The notes below the pieces were generated by a model. The model was not told the DNA's origin. It ran no database searches and saw only the letters and a program-made list of their open reading frames with translations. From Microgenomates group bacterium ADurb.Bin219 (GTDB taxonomy: Bacteria; Patescibacteriota; Microgenomatia; UM-FILTER-40-11): DNA of 56,512 bases. Shown here piece after piece: positions 1 to 8,132 of this stretch. The translations under genes were made by a program, and so were the position numbers. Where the stretch lies: NCBI GenBank assembly GCA_002069945.1, contig MWCH01000006.1, positions 1 to 56,512 on the forward strand, written 5' to 3'. How positions within the stretch are numbered: the stretch's first letter is position 1; each line of letters opens with the position of its first letter.

Positions 1-114
1 TCATCGTTTAAACACCCCCTTTCTTAACTATCGTATTTTACCCGGAAGTGTCCACGATGTCTTTACACTAAACGACCACTAGACACTAGACGCCGGACGC
101 TATAAAATAACTTT

Positions 115-1050
115 ATGGCTTTTAATCCCAACGCGATTTTTCTTTCGCCTTCGTCCTTGGCGGATTTTGAAAAATGCCCTCAGCTTTATTATTACCGCTA
201 CGTTTACAGATCGCCGAGGGGCTTAAAAATCCAATTGATTAACCCCGCCCTTGCTTTGGGAGAAAATATTCACGATACTCTAGAGCAATTTTTAAAATTG
301 CCCAAGGAAGACAGATCAAAAGACGAATTGGAAAGAATTTTTGCTCTGGTTTGGAGTAATACCAGCGGTGAAAAGGGAGGTTTTGCCTCCGAAGGAGAAG
401 AGGAGGCCGCCAAACAAAGAGGGAAGGAGATGCTTGAGCGGTTTTGGGCCAATGAACATTTTAAAACTGCCCAGCCGGTTAAAATTCCCAATTTTCCCAA
501 GGCGGAATTGGGAAACGATTTAATCTTAACCGGAAAATTGGATTGGGTAGAGAAAGACACGCCTTCACAAGGCTCTGGCGAGGAAAATGGGTATAAAATA
601 ATTGATTTTAAAACCGGTAAAAATGAAGAACGGGAGGATTCCCAGCAAATGCCCATTTATGCTTATTTGGTTAGCCAAGTTTTTAATACTAAAAAAATTA
701 CGGCCTGTTATTGGTATTTGGACAAAGATAATGATTTAACCGCCTGCGTTTTGCCGGATTTAGAAAAAACCCTGGCTTATTTGAAACAAAAAGGAGAGAT
801 TATCAAGATGGTCCGCCAGACAAATTCTTTTAAATGCCAGTCGGGGTTGGAATCCTGTTGGGCCTGTCGGGATATGCTGGCAATTGCCCAGGGAAAAGGG
901 AAGCTGGTGAGCGTTGACCCGGTCAACAGAAAACAGGAGATTTATACCTTAAATGTTAAAACTGAAACGTTAAATGTTAAATCCGGAAAAGACGAGGGAA
1001 GCAAAATTCAAGGCGGTTTGCTTGATGTGCCGCCGGATTTACCTTTTTAA
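115..1050 (+). CDS. PD-(D/E)XK nuclease, RecB/Cas4-like, probable Fe-S protein
   Basis: This 311-residue protein has the core of the PD-(D/E)XK nuclease superfamily as seen in RecB, AddB and Cas4. Visible motifs are a conserved N-terminal segment (residues 10-29, with Cys21), His53, an Asp in GKLDWVE (Asp143), the catalytic pair in IIDFKTGK (Asp164, Lys166) and a QMPIYAYL helix (Gln178, Tyr182). Four cysteines (21, 241, 248, 251) are spaced like the [4Fe-4S] ligands of Cas4/AddB. The expected role is DNA end processing or repair. No helicase domain and no cas genes or CRISPR array are nearby, so it is called a stand-alone nuclease. A TATAAA box at 101-106 lies 8 bases before the ATG, suggesting a leaderless message. 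The C-terminal tail contains a short repeated AT-rich tract (951-983) that reads as NVKTETLNVKS and is probably an inserted repeat. Confidence 0.8.
   Translation: MAFNPNAIFLSPSSLADFEKCPQLYYYRYVYRSPRGLKIQLINPALALGENIHDTLEQFLKLPKEDRSKDELERIFALVWSNTSGEKGGFASEGEEEAAKQRGKEMLERFWANEHFKTAQPVKIPNFPKAELGNDLILTGKLDWVEKDTPSQGSGEENGYKIIDFKTGKNEEREDSQQMPIYAYLVSQVFNTKKITACYWYLDKDNDLTACVLPDLEKTLAYLKQKGEIIKMVRQTNSFKCQSGLESCWACRDMLAIAQGKGKLVSVDPVNRKQEIYTLNVKTETLNVKSGKDEGSKIQGGLLDVPPDLPF
951..983. repeat. short AT-rich repeat inside the nuclease tail
   Basis: A TTAAATGTTAAA unit occurs twice, separated by CTGAAACG, inside the 3' end of the nuclease gene. It resembles the simple repeats found between genes elsewhere in the window and lies downstream of all recognisable nuclease motifs. 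Confidence 0.45.
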
Positions 1051-1114
1051 ACAATTTTTATAAAGAATTAAAAGATTGACAACTGACGGCTGAAGGTTAA
1101 AAACTGGTTACTTT

Positions 1115-1594
1115 CTACGGTCCAGTGGCAATTTCGGAGATTTTCCAAAGATTATTTTCTTTGATTAGGTTAATCCATCTGGTATTTTCACCGTCTTCCC
1201 AGGCCCGGAATTGGGGATTGGGTTTATTTTTGGCTATCACGATTATTTTGTAGGATTTTATATTTTCCGTCCAGTCTGTTTTTTGCCATTCCGCAATTGA
1301 TTTAACACTGATTGACTCCAGAGTGTTAAAATTCACAGCCCAGGTTTGTTTGGCGCTTTCATCAGGGGCAGCGGCAGAGGAGAACATGGAAACGGCATCG
1401 GCAATTCTTTTTTCCCTGATTAATTCAAAAAAAGTGTAAATAATGTCTTCTCCGGTAGGAAGGGGAACTGATTGTGCGGAAGTGGGAGACGACAAGGAAG
1501 AAGTAGGTGGAAGAGACGGGGCGGTTACGGTTTTATTTGCCGTGCAGCCGGAAAGAAGAAAAGCAAAAACAAAAATAAAAAGTATTTTTTTCAC
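1115..1594 (-). CDS. lipoprotein with NTF2-like domain
   Basis: This is a secreted lipoprotein of about 159 residues. A signal peptide of the KKILFIFVFAFLLSGC type ends in a lipobox (LLSGC), so the Cys should be lipidated and the protein tethered outside the membrane. A Pro/Ser/Thr-rich linker follows, then a roughly 100-residue domain whose pattern (an amphipathic helix EDIIYTFFELIREKRIADAVSMF, later strands with WKISEI near the end) resembles DUF4878/NTF2-like lipoprotein domains. The GTG at 1594 is chosen because it places two lysines right before the hydrophobic core; the frame stays open upstream to an ATG at 1645. The function is unknown and the family call is tentative. Confidence 0.65.
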   Translation of the reverse strand: MKKILFIFVFAFLLSGCTANKTVTAPSLPPTSSLSSPTSAQSVPLPTGEDIIYTFFELIREKRIADAVSMFSSAAAPDESAKQTWAVNFNTLESISVKSIAEWQKTDWTENIKSYKIIVIAKNKPNPQFRAWEDGENTRWINLIKENNLWKISEIATGP

Positions 1595-1750
1595 TTTGTT
1601 TGTCAAAAAAATGTCAATTAATTTATCAATTATATCATCGGTCAAAGATTATTTATTGACAAGAAAAATTTCGGGAGCAATAATTAATTTATGAAAAAGG
1701 GAGACGGCTTCGGGGGGGGATAGACCCCAATTACAAAAAAAGGAAAAATA

Positions 1751-2644
1751 ATGGATTGGCTTAAAAAAAACAAATTAGCGGTTGTCTTGATTTTGGTGGT
1801 CGTTTACCTTTTTTGGCGCCAAAATTCGGTAATTCCTTGCCGGAATTACGCTTCCGTTTCTTCCGGTATCGGCGGGTCGGTTCCCGAAATGGCGGTTGCG
1901 CCGAAATCGGTTAGCCGCTCTTTTTCTTCTTTTCTTCCCCAGGCCGCACCGGTAGAAACCGCGGACCGGATGGTTGTTCAGGAATCCTCCCTCTCTTTAG
2001 TGGTAAAAGACGTTCGCGATACGGCGGAAAAAGTTTCGGGTAAGGCTAAAGAAGCCGGCGGCTATCTGATTAGCTCTTCCTTGAGCCAGCCGGAAGAGGC
2101 GCCTTATGCCAATCTCTTTCTTCGGGTTCCCGCGGATAAGTTAAACGAAGTTTTGGCTTTTTATCGCAACTTGGCGATTAAAGTTTCTTCGGAAAATCTT
2201 TTCGGCCATGACGTGACGGACGAATATGTTGATTTGGAAGCAAGATTGGCAACTCACCAAAAAACCAAGGAAAAATTTGAGGCAATTTTAAAAACCGCGG
2301 TTAAGGTTCAGGATATTTTGGAAGTTAATCGCGAATTGATTAATCTTCAGGCTCAAATCGACGATCTTAAGGGCAGGCAAAAATATTTGGAGCAGACGGC
2401 TAAGCTGGCAAAAATTTCGGTTTATCTTTCCACGGACGAATTGGCTTTGCCTTACGCTCCTTCTGAGACTTTCCGTCCGCTGGTTATCATTAAACAGGCG
2501 GTTCGTTCTTTGGTTTTAACCTTAAGAAAACTGGCGACGGCCGTAATTTGGGTTTTGATTTACCTGCCGATTTGGATTTTGCTTTTTCTTGGTTACCTTT
2601 TTGTTAAAAGGATAAAAAATCTTAAAAAAATCAAAAAAAATTAA
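1751..2644 (+). CDS. DUF4349 membrane protein
   Basis: This 297-residue protein has an N-terminal signal anchor (residues 8-24), a DUF4349 domain (about 70-260) and a C-terminal transmembrane helix (about 263-286) followed by a short Lys-rich tail. Diagnostic features are DRMVVQESSLSLVVKD at the domain start, the VTDEYVDLEARLATHQKTKEKF segment split by the conserved EYVDLEARL, and a coiled-coil stretch (ILEVNRELINLQAQIDDLKG region) before the last strands. DUF4349 proteins are bacterial membrane proteins of unknown function, often lipoproteins with a coiled coil. A weak purine-rich ribosome-binding site (AAAGGAAAA) precedes the ATG. Confidence 0.8.
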   Translation: MDWLKKNKLAVVLILVVVYLFWRQNSVIPCRNYASVSSGIGGSVPEMAVAPKSVSRSFSSFLPQAAPVETADRMVVQESSLSLVVKDVRDTAEKVSGKAKEAGGYLISSSLSQPEEAPYANLFLRVPADKLNEVLAFYRNLAIKVSSENLFGHDVTDEYVDLEARLATHQKTKEKFEAILKTAVKVQDILEVNRELINLQAQIDDLKGRQKYLEQTAKLAKISVYLSTDELALPYAPSETFRPLVIIKQAVRSLVLTLRKLATAVIWVLIYLPIWILLFLGYLFVKRIKNLKKIKKN

Positions 2645-2707
2645 AACGCCGATTCTTCAATTTTGGTTATTAATTTACTTAAGGATACTTCGGAGTAGGG
2701 CAAGCCG

Positions 2708-3400
2708 ATGCTAAAGAACAATAGGTTTTTGTCGACGATAACCACTACCGATAAAAACCATTTCCGGAAATTGGCTGAGGTAAAAGAGCTTGGATTGGAA
2801 GAAATTTGCCTTTTCCCGACAACCATTGCTTACGAAGAAAGAAAAAGTCTTTATCGGGAACTGGAAAAAACCCGGGTGAAAAAAATCCCTCTTGTTCACT
2901 TAAGAGAAGATTTTAAAGTTGAGGAAATTGAGTATTTTTCAATCCGATACCAAACGGAAATTTTTAATACTCATCCGGCCGAGCAATCGCCAATACCGCC
3001 GGAATGGTTAAAATATAAAAAAAGAATTTACATTGAAAATACTCTTTATGCTTGGGACAAAAAGGAAGTGCAAAATTTTGGGGGAATTTGTCTTGATTTT
3101 GCCCATCTGGAAGATACCCGCCGGCTAAGACGAGAAATTTACCAAAAAAATTTGGAGATAATTGGCCGCTTTTTTTGCGGCTGCGGTCATTTAAGCGGGG
3201 TTAATAATGAAAAGAAATATAGCCGGAAATTTGGAGTTGAATATTACAGCGATCATCTTTTTCGGGATTATTCCGATTTTGATTTTTTAAAAAAATATCC
3301 AAAAAAATATTTTCCCGAAATCATCGCTCTGGAATTGGAAAATCCGATTAAAGAGCAATTGAAGCTAAGTGAGTACCTAGAGAAAAAATTAAATCTCTGA
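2708..3400 (+). CDS. TIM-barrel protein, sugar isomerase/AP endonuclease-like
   Basis: The 230-residue protein shows the strand-end pattern of the xylose-isomerase-like TIM-barrel superfamily: LEEICLFPT, KIPLVHLREDF, EIFNTHP, RIYIENT, GICLDFAHLED, CGHLSGV and a final IIALELENP. The conserved His, Glu, Asp and His at these strand ends would line a metal site, as in AP endonuclease 2/IolE-type enzymes. No substrate can be assigned. It lies between DUF4349 and the modular surface proteins on the same strand, with 22 bases to the next gene; a separate promoter sits in that gap, so it may be monocistronic. Confidence 0.55.
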   Translation: MLKNNRFLSTITTTDKNHFRKLAEVKELGLEEICLFPTTIAYEERKSLYRELEKTRVKKIPLVHLREDFKVEEIEYFSIRYQTEIFNTHPAEQSPIPPEWLKYKKRIYIENTLYAWDKKEVQNFGGICLDFAHLEDTRRLRREIYQKNLEIIGRFFCGCGHLSGVNNEKKYSRKFGVEYYSDHLFRDYSDFDFLKKYPKKYFPEIIALELENPIKEQLKLSEYLEKKLNL

Positions 3401-3409
3401 GATTAATGC

Positions 3410-3415
3410 TATAAT
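3410..3415 (+). promoter_or_regulatory. extended -10 promoter for leaderless GTG start
   Basis: TGC-TATAAT is a textbook extended -10 element. It ends 6 bases before the GTG start at 3422, so transcription should begin at or within a base or two of the start codon. Confidence 0.5.
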
Positions 3416-3421
3416 TATTTT

Positions 3422-4711
3422 GTGAATTCACCCGAACAAATTACCGATTCTGTTTTGACTCCGGAAAAAGAGATTGTCACTACGGTTGGCCCGGCACCTC
3501 TTTCTTCGCCTCCGGTTGAAAATTTTTCATCGGTTAAAACTAAAAAAACAAATAAAAAGGCCCTAATTATTTTCTTGATTTTCCTGGGAGTAATGATTGG
3601 TATTGGTGCCTTTTGGTTGGGAAGATTTACAAAGGAGACAGGAATTGGAACAATCCCGTCACCCACAGCGGTGCCAACAATTAGTCAACCAACACCAACT
3701 CTTGACCAAACTACTGGCTGGAAAACATATATCGATACAAAATTTGGATATTCCATTAAATATCCAAGTGAATGGCTTTTTAATACGGAAACACGCTCTT
3801 TCCGGGAAGGCGATATATTTTCGGTGAGTATTGTTGGTAAAGATCAAAAAAAGGACACTGAATTTTATGATGGAGCCAGCTTAACAATAGGGGAACCCAT
3901 TAAAACAGAAAAGGATATCAGAACTTGGGTTAAAGAATATTACCCGGTAAATAACCTTGACGATGAACCGAATATTTTTTCTGAGGAAACAATTGCTTCT
4001 TTGTCGTTTCAAAAATTTTTTACTTGTGGCCTAGGATGTTTTACGTATTACAACATTAAACATAACGGATACGTTTATCGGATTGTGATTTTTGCAGACG
4101 GGCCAGATAAAATTAAATATGAGCAAATATTGTCTCAAATCCTTTCCACTTTTAAATTTTTAGATCAGACTTCAGACCAAACTTCCAGTTGGGAGACATA
4201 TACTAATACCAAATATGGGGTAGAATTTAAGTTTCCCTTGGGTTGGATATTAAATACTAAACCTGAGAGTGAAATTTCTAAACAAGGGGACGACCTTCGT
4301 GTTATTAGAAATCAAATTAATCCGTTTTCGCCAGAAAATAAAATGGTTCTATTAATTAATATTTGGGATAATCCTCAAAAACTTTCTACGGTTGATTGGC
4401 TAAAATGGCGCGAGGAAGAATACCAAAAGAGAGGCTTCTTGCCTGATTATGAAAAAAATTCGGTCTTTGAAGTAAACGCCTATGTTAGTGGGCTTCCGGC
4501 TTTTAAAGAGATGAGAGAGGTCGAACAAGTTAGAAAGGCAGGAGGGCGAGGAGGAACAGCTCTTCCTTTAATTGACTACTATGTGGCTAAAAATGACAAA
4601 TTGTTTGTGATAGAATTGAATAACTATACACTTGAGGCCTTTAGTTATAAAGAAGAGACTATTTATGATCTCTTCGACCAAATTATTTCTACTTTTAAGT
4701 TTTTACCCTAA
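3422..4711 (+). CDS. anchored surface protein, two PsbP-like modules
   Basis: This 429-residue protein has a short cytoplasmic N-terminus, one transmembrane helix (about 40-64) and a Pro/Thr linker. Two homologous extracellular modules follow. Each begins with W(K/E)TY.(D/N)TK(F/Y)G and KYPSEWLF/KFPLGWIL and ends with ILSTFKFL or IISTFKFL, a pattern seen in PsbP-related domains (known from photosystem proteins, widespread in bacteria with unknown function). It is followed after 3 bases by a paralogue with three modules, so the pair likely forms one operon produced by module duplication. Start GTG is supported by the extended -10 element immediately upstream. Confidence 0.7.
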   Translation: MNSPEQITDSVLTPEKEIVTTVGPAPLSSPPVENFSSVKTKKTNKKALIIFLIFLGVMIGIGAFWLGRFTKETGIGTIPSPTAVPTISQPTPTLDQTTGWKTYIDTKFGYSIKYPSEWLFNTETRSFREGDIFSVSIVGKDQKKDTEFYDGASLTIGEPIKTEKDIRTWVKEYYPVNNLDDEPNIFSEETIASLSFQKFFTCGLGCFTYYNIKHNGYVYRIVIFADGPDKIKYEQILSQILSTFKFLDQTSDQTSSWETYTNTKYGVEFKFPLGWILNTKPESEISKQGDDLRVIRNQINPFSPENKMVLLINIWDNPQKLSTVDWLKWREEEYQKRGFLPDYEKNSVFEVNAYVSGLPAFKEMREVEQVRKAGGRGGTALPLIDYYVAKNDKLFVIELNNYTLEAFSYKEETIYDLFDQIISTFKFLP

Positions 4712-4714
4712 TTT

Positions 4715-6352
4715 ATGGAAGAAAATATTGAACAAATACAACAAATACCGGTACAAAATTCAGGAGGCCCTACGCCTATTGTTCCACCAACGGTTCCACC
4801 TCAAAAAAGCAGTAAGATTCTTTTGATTTTTTTAGGGGTTTTGATAATTCTAGCGGTTGGTGTGGCCGCTTTTTTCTTGGGAAAAAAGTCTAATAATCAA
4901 AGAACGGTAACTCCACCGGCTGTTTCCACCATTTCTAAACCAACCTTAACATCCGACCCAACTGCCAATTGGAAGACTTATACAAACACAAAATATGGAT
5001 TTGAAATTAAATATTATCCAGAATTAAATCCGAGTGAAGATAATGGTGAAGATAAAATAATTAACTTTTCAACCGGAATGGCCAATATTTCTCATAGCCA
5101 ATATGGATTTAGTATTAGAATTTTAGCCAAAAGCACAACCGAGTCACTTAAAGAAGAGATTGTAAATTCTTTAGCAAAAGCTCCGATGCCGAGCAAAATT
5201 GAATCAGAAGAAGAAAAATCTTTTAATAATATTACCTGGAAAAAATTTAATTATAAAAAATTTGTTACCACAGATTATTACGATATGACTACGGCTGTTA
5301 CTATTAATAATCAATATTCTTATGAAATAGTGGCTGCGGCTGGTGATATTGATCAAATTCTTTCCACTTTTAAGTTTTTATCTTCAGATGAGACTGCCAA
5401 TTGGAAAACATACACTAATTCAGTAGAGAAATTTAGTTTTAAATACCCCCAGTCCTGGTTCCTTAAAGAGTCAAGCTCGATGATACAAATCTTTAACTAT
5501 GATGTTGATAAAGCTCCGGGTAGGTCATACGATCCAGTTAGAGATGGAAATTTGTTTAAGGTCGAGGTTTTTCTGGATAACAAATTTTCCAATCTTACAG
5601 AATGGTTTGAAAATGAAAAGAATACTCCTGATCAATCGAACGATCTTCCCAAAGAGTTTTTAAACATTAAAAATATTTTTGTATCTTCGCAAGAAGGGTT
5701 ATTTTTTGAGTTAAAGAGTTCTATGACTGACTCTTTGGTCGGGGTGGCAACTTTTAAATTACCGCAAGGTAGTTTGGTTCATTTTTGGGGCGGTTTAAAC
5801 TATGAAGGCAACAAAAATTATTTTGACCAAATCCTTTCCACTTTTAAGTTTCTTGATCAGGCTTCTGATCCAACTGCCAACTGGAGTGTTTTCACAAGCA
5901 AAAAAGGTTATTCAATTCGGATACCGCCAAATATGAAGGTGGTTGAGGCAGGTTTTGGTTCTGGGAGGCCGGAAGAATCAGCCGGTATTGGAATTATTGA
6001 AACTTCCGCAAAAGAGCCTTTATTGTCACCCCATATGGTTATCAGCGTTTTTACTGATTCAAAAACAACTCTTAAACAATTGGCTCAAGAAAACTATGAT
6101 AAAAATGTTAATCATCCGAGCAATTCTATTATTTCTGTAACAGAAAGTTTTCGTGAAGGAAAATTAGGGAACAATGATTCATACCAGTATTCTTTCAAAA
6201 CCAAAGGATTGGTGACTCCGGACGAAGAATATTTTACTCAAGAGGGAGAATATAGATTCATTTGGACCCAATCTGGCAGTAAAATTTATTGTCTTATGGT
6301 TGCCGATACACCGACTTTTAACCAAATTCTTTCCACTTTCAAATTCAACTAA
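4715..6352 (+). CDS. anchored surface protein, three PsbP-like modules
   Basis: The 545-residue protein is a longer paralogue of its upstream neighbour. It has a cytoplasmic Gln/Pro-rich N-terminus, a transmembrane helix (about 33-55), a linker and three tandem modules. The modules open with NWKTYTNTKYGFEIKY, NWKTYTNSVEKFSFKYPQSW and NWSVFTSKKGYSIRIPPNM, and each ends with QILSTFKF. The DNA of the module ends (CCACTTTTAAGTTT type) is also conserved, consistent with recent internal duplication. It is presumably a cell-surface protein; ligand unknown. Confidence 0.7.
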   Translation: MEENIEQIQQIPVQNSGGPTPIVPPTVPPQKSSKILLIFLGVLIILAVGVAAFFLGKKSNNQRTVTPPAVSTISKPTLTSDPTANWKTYTNTKYGFEIKYYPELNPSEDNGEDKIINFSTGMANISHSQYGFSIRILAKSTTESLKEEIVNSLAKAPMPSKIESEEEKSFNNITWKKFNYKKFVTTDYYDMTTAVTINNQYSYEIVAAAGDIDQILSTFKFLSSDETANWKTYTNSVEKFSFKYPQSWFLKESSSMIQIFNYDVDKAPGRSYDPVRDGNLFKVEVFLDNKFSNLTEWFENEKNTPDQSNDLPKEFLNIKNIFVSSQEGLFFELKSSMTDSLVGVATFKLPQGSLVHFWGGLNYEGNKNYFDQILSTFKFLDQASDPTANWSVFTSKKGYSIRIPPNMKVVEAGFGSGRPEESAGIGIIETSAKEPLLSPHMVISVFTDSKTTLKQLAQENYDKNVNHPSNSIISVTESFREGKLGNNDSYQYSFKTKGLVTPDEEYFTQEGEYRFIWTQSGSKIYCLMVADTPTFNQILSTFKFN

Positions 6353-6424
6353 TTCGCAAGAATATATTTTGAGATTGGTAATTTGAATTAGCGATTTTAT
6401 CTAATTATTATTTTTTAATCCTAT

Positions 6425-6886
6425 ATGCCCAACAAACCCAAAAATTTTCTTAAGGTTGTTTTAATTTTGGCGGAAAGACTTAAGGGCCTTCGCTATGCAA
6501 TTCGGGGGACGGCCGGTTTGGTGCTTCAAGGTTTGGAAATGAACGTTGATGATATTGACGTTTTAGCCGACAAGGAAACGGCCCTGGCTTGTAATGATTT
6601 GTTGTCCGAATATTTGATTGAGGAAGTAGCTTTTAAAGAATCGGAAAAATTCAAATCATATTTCGGTAAGTTTGAAATTGAAGGCGTGCCGGTGGAAATA
6701 ATGGGCGAGTGGCAGATTAAGGATAATAAAGGAATTTGGAGTCAACCTTTTAATCCTTCAGAAAGAATTAGGTTGGACAAAGGGGATAAAGATGACATAT
6801 ATGTAACTGCGATTGAAGATGAGTTAAAGATGTTCGCTTTGATGGGTCGTTGGATTGCCTACCAAAAGATTAAGAAACAAATTTAA
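6425..6886 (+). CDS. nucleotidyltransferase-like protein
   Basis: The 153-residue protein contains a minimal nucleotidyltransferase core: an RYAIRGTAGLVLQG segment (the usual G-S/T turn) followed 11 residues later by DDIDVLADKE, the metal-binding D-x-D. It then has the third acidic strand GVPVEIMGEW, and a C-terminal helix EDELKMFALMGR. This matches the stand-alone MNT/AbiEii-like family that modifies proteins or RNA, but no HEPN partner or antitoxin lies next to it. It overlaps the 3' end of the convergent HAD gene by 17 bases. Confidence 0.6.
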   Translation: MPNKPKNFLKVVLILAERLKGLRYAIRGTAGLVLQGLEMNVDDIDVLADKETALACNDLLSEYLIEEVAFKESEKFKSYFGKFEIEGVPVEIMGEWQIKDNKGIWSQPFNPSERIRLDKGDKDDIYVTAIEDELKMFALMGRWIAYQKIKKQI

Positions 6887-7514
6887 AAATTTCTTCCAAA
6901 GATAAAATTGTCGGAAAATTTAATTTTTCTACTTTTGCCGCCTTGGGACCGCGCTTAATCCAAATTGGCCGGCCGTTGGGGAGGGAAGCGATATCTTGGA
7001 TATGAAGGGGGTTATCATCAACAAAAAAGAGATTGCCCATTTTTTCTGTCAGTTCTTTTGCTTGGCCGGTTTTGTTCGGATAGATAAAGATTAACTTTTT
7101 TTCCAGATAATTAACCAGGCCGGTAAGGTTAATTTTAGCGGTCTGAAATTCTTTGATTCCTTCGGAGTAGATTCCCAAAAGAAAATTCTCTTTGAGTTTT
7201 TTTAAAACGGGAATTGTCTCCGAATAAAGGGCTTCTTTGTACAAAAGGGGGTTGGCAAAGATGATTTCTATCTTTTTCTCCAATTCCGGATTATTAAAGT
7301 ATATGGCCAAAAAAAGGCTGTAATTTTTGGGCGAAAATTCTTTTGAAGTTCCGAAAGACCGGCTAAATTCCTTAACCGCGATTTCCAATTGATCCGAGGT
7401 GAGATTGGCAACCGACATTATTTCCCGGTGAGTTAATTGCCGCAATTTGGCCGTGTCAATCAAGGTATAGTCAATATCAAAAAGAATAATTTTCGTTTTT
7501 TCCTGATTAATCAC
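6870..7514 (-). CDS. HAD-superfamily hydrolase
   Basis: This 214-residue protein has all four HAD motifs: FDIDYTLID (motif I, nucleophile Asp13 and Asp15), GIYSEG (motif II), the NKTGQAK lysine (motif III) and LFFVDDNPLHI (motif IV). The helical segment between motifs I and II forms a C1-type cap. It is likely a small-molecule phosphatase; substrate unknown. It is the last gene of a three-gene operon on the minus strand, its start overlapping the stop of the small upstream gene by 4 bases. Confidence 0.75.
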   Translation of the reverse strand: MINQEKTKIILFDIDYTLIDTAKLRQLTHREIMSVANLTSDQLEIAVKEFSRSFGTSKEFSPKNYSLFLAIYFNNPELEKKIEIIFANPLLYKEALYSETIPVLKKLKENFLLGIYSEGIKEFQTAKINLTGLVNYLEKKLIFIYPNKTGQAKELTEKMGNLFFVDDNPLHIQDIASLPNGRPIWIKRGPKAAKVEKLNFPTILSLEEIFKFVS

Positions 7515-7735
7515 AGAATTGAAGATTTTAATAAACGGTATTGGTCTAAAACTTTTTCGGCCAAAACAAGACGGGGGAGGGAAGTGTTGGGAGTTTTCAG
7601 GTCATTGCCTAAAACCCTTTTGGCTTTTTTTAGGAAATCCATGCCTATTTTGGAGTTACCTTTGGCTAAATAAAAGGCCGAGCGGTAAAGATTAGCGAGG
7701 GCGTCGTCTCTGAGAGAATATTTGTTTAACTCCAT
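7511..7735 (-). CDS. small hypothetical protein in the HAD operon
   Basis: A 74-residue, mostly helical protein (segments DALANLYRSAFYLAKG and KIGMDFLKKAKRVLG). It overlaps DUF5674 by 10 bases upstream and the HAD gene by 4 bases downstream. That tight coupling is the main argument that it is real. No family is recognised; the helix pattern could be a small helical-bundle adaptor. Confidence 0.55.
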   Translation of the reverse strand: MELNKYSLRDDALANLYRSAFYLAKGNSKIGMDFLKKAKRVLGNDLKTPNTSLPRLVLAEKVLDQYRLLKSSIL

Positions 7736-8064
7736 AGTTCAGCAAAAACCTTTTTTACCATTTTGATAAATCGCTCTCGGATTTCTGGGTCAAGAATTTC
7801 CATACTGTCATTGTTTAAATTTGGTCTAAGATTGAGAACAGCCATGGTATCAATTATTTTATTTTCTAAATCAATGCCGCCGCCCCAGATATTTTTTTGT
7901 TGACCACCGTTTTTTAAGAGTATTGCTTCGCCATCAGCGTGAAGTTCACAGCCGGCAACCAGAATTTCTTGATTTACATCAACGGTTAATTTTAAATAAT
8001 TACTGTAATTACTTTTTAAAAGAAGTATTTCCTGTTTTGAAAGCGGTTCTTTAATCAATTTCAT
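7726..8064 (-). CDS. DUF5674 family protein
   Basis: The 112-residue protein matches DUF5674: a KLTVDVNQEILVAGCELHAD core (Cys and His in the AGCELHAD motif), KNGGQQKNIWGGG and INLRP-like LNLRPN followed by SMEILDPEIRERF. The function of the family is unknown. The ATG at 8064 is preferred because the sequence just upstream is a TATAAT box ending 6 bases before it, giving a leaderless message. An alternative in-frame TTG at 8079 lies directly upstream of and overlapping that -10 box. It is first in the operon with the 74-residue protein and the HAD hydrolase. Confidence 0.7.
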   Translation of the reverse strand: MKLIKEPLSKQEILLLKSNYSNYLKLTVDVNQEILVAGCELHADGEAILLKNGGQQKNIWGGGIDLENKIIDTMAVLNLRPNLNNDSMEILDPEIRERFIKMVKKVFAELWS

Positions 8065-8132
8065 AACTGGATTATACAATAACTTTTATTGTTAATTTTT
8101 GTTCGCTAATCTTCACGCTCAGGGGGGTGAGG

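Noticed and set aside
115-1050. Cas4 of a CRISPR system
   Set aside because: No CRISPR repeats or other cas genes occur in the window; the stand-alone RecB-like nuclease call is safer.
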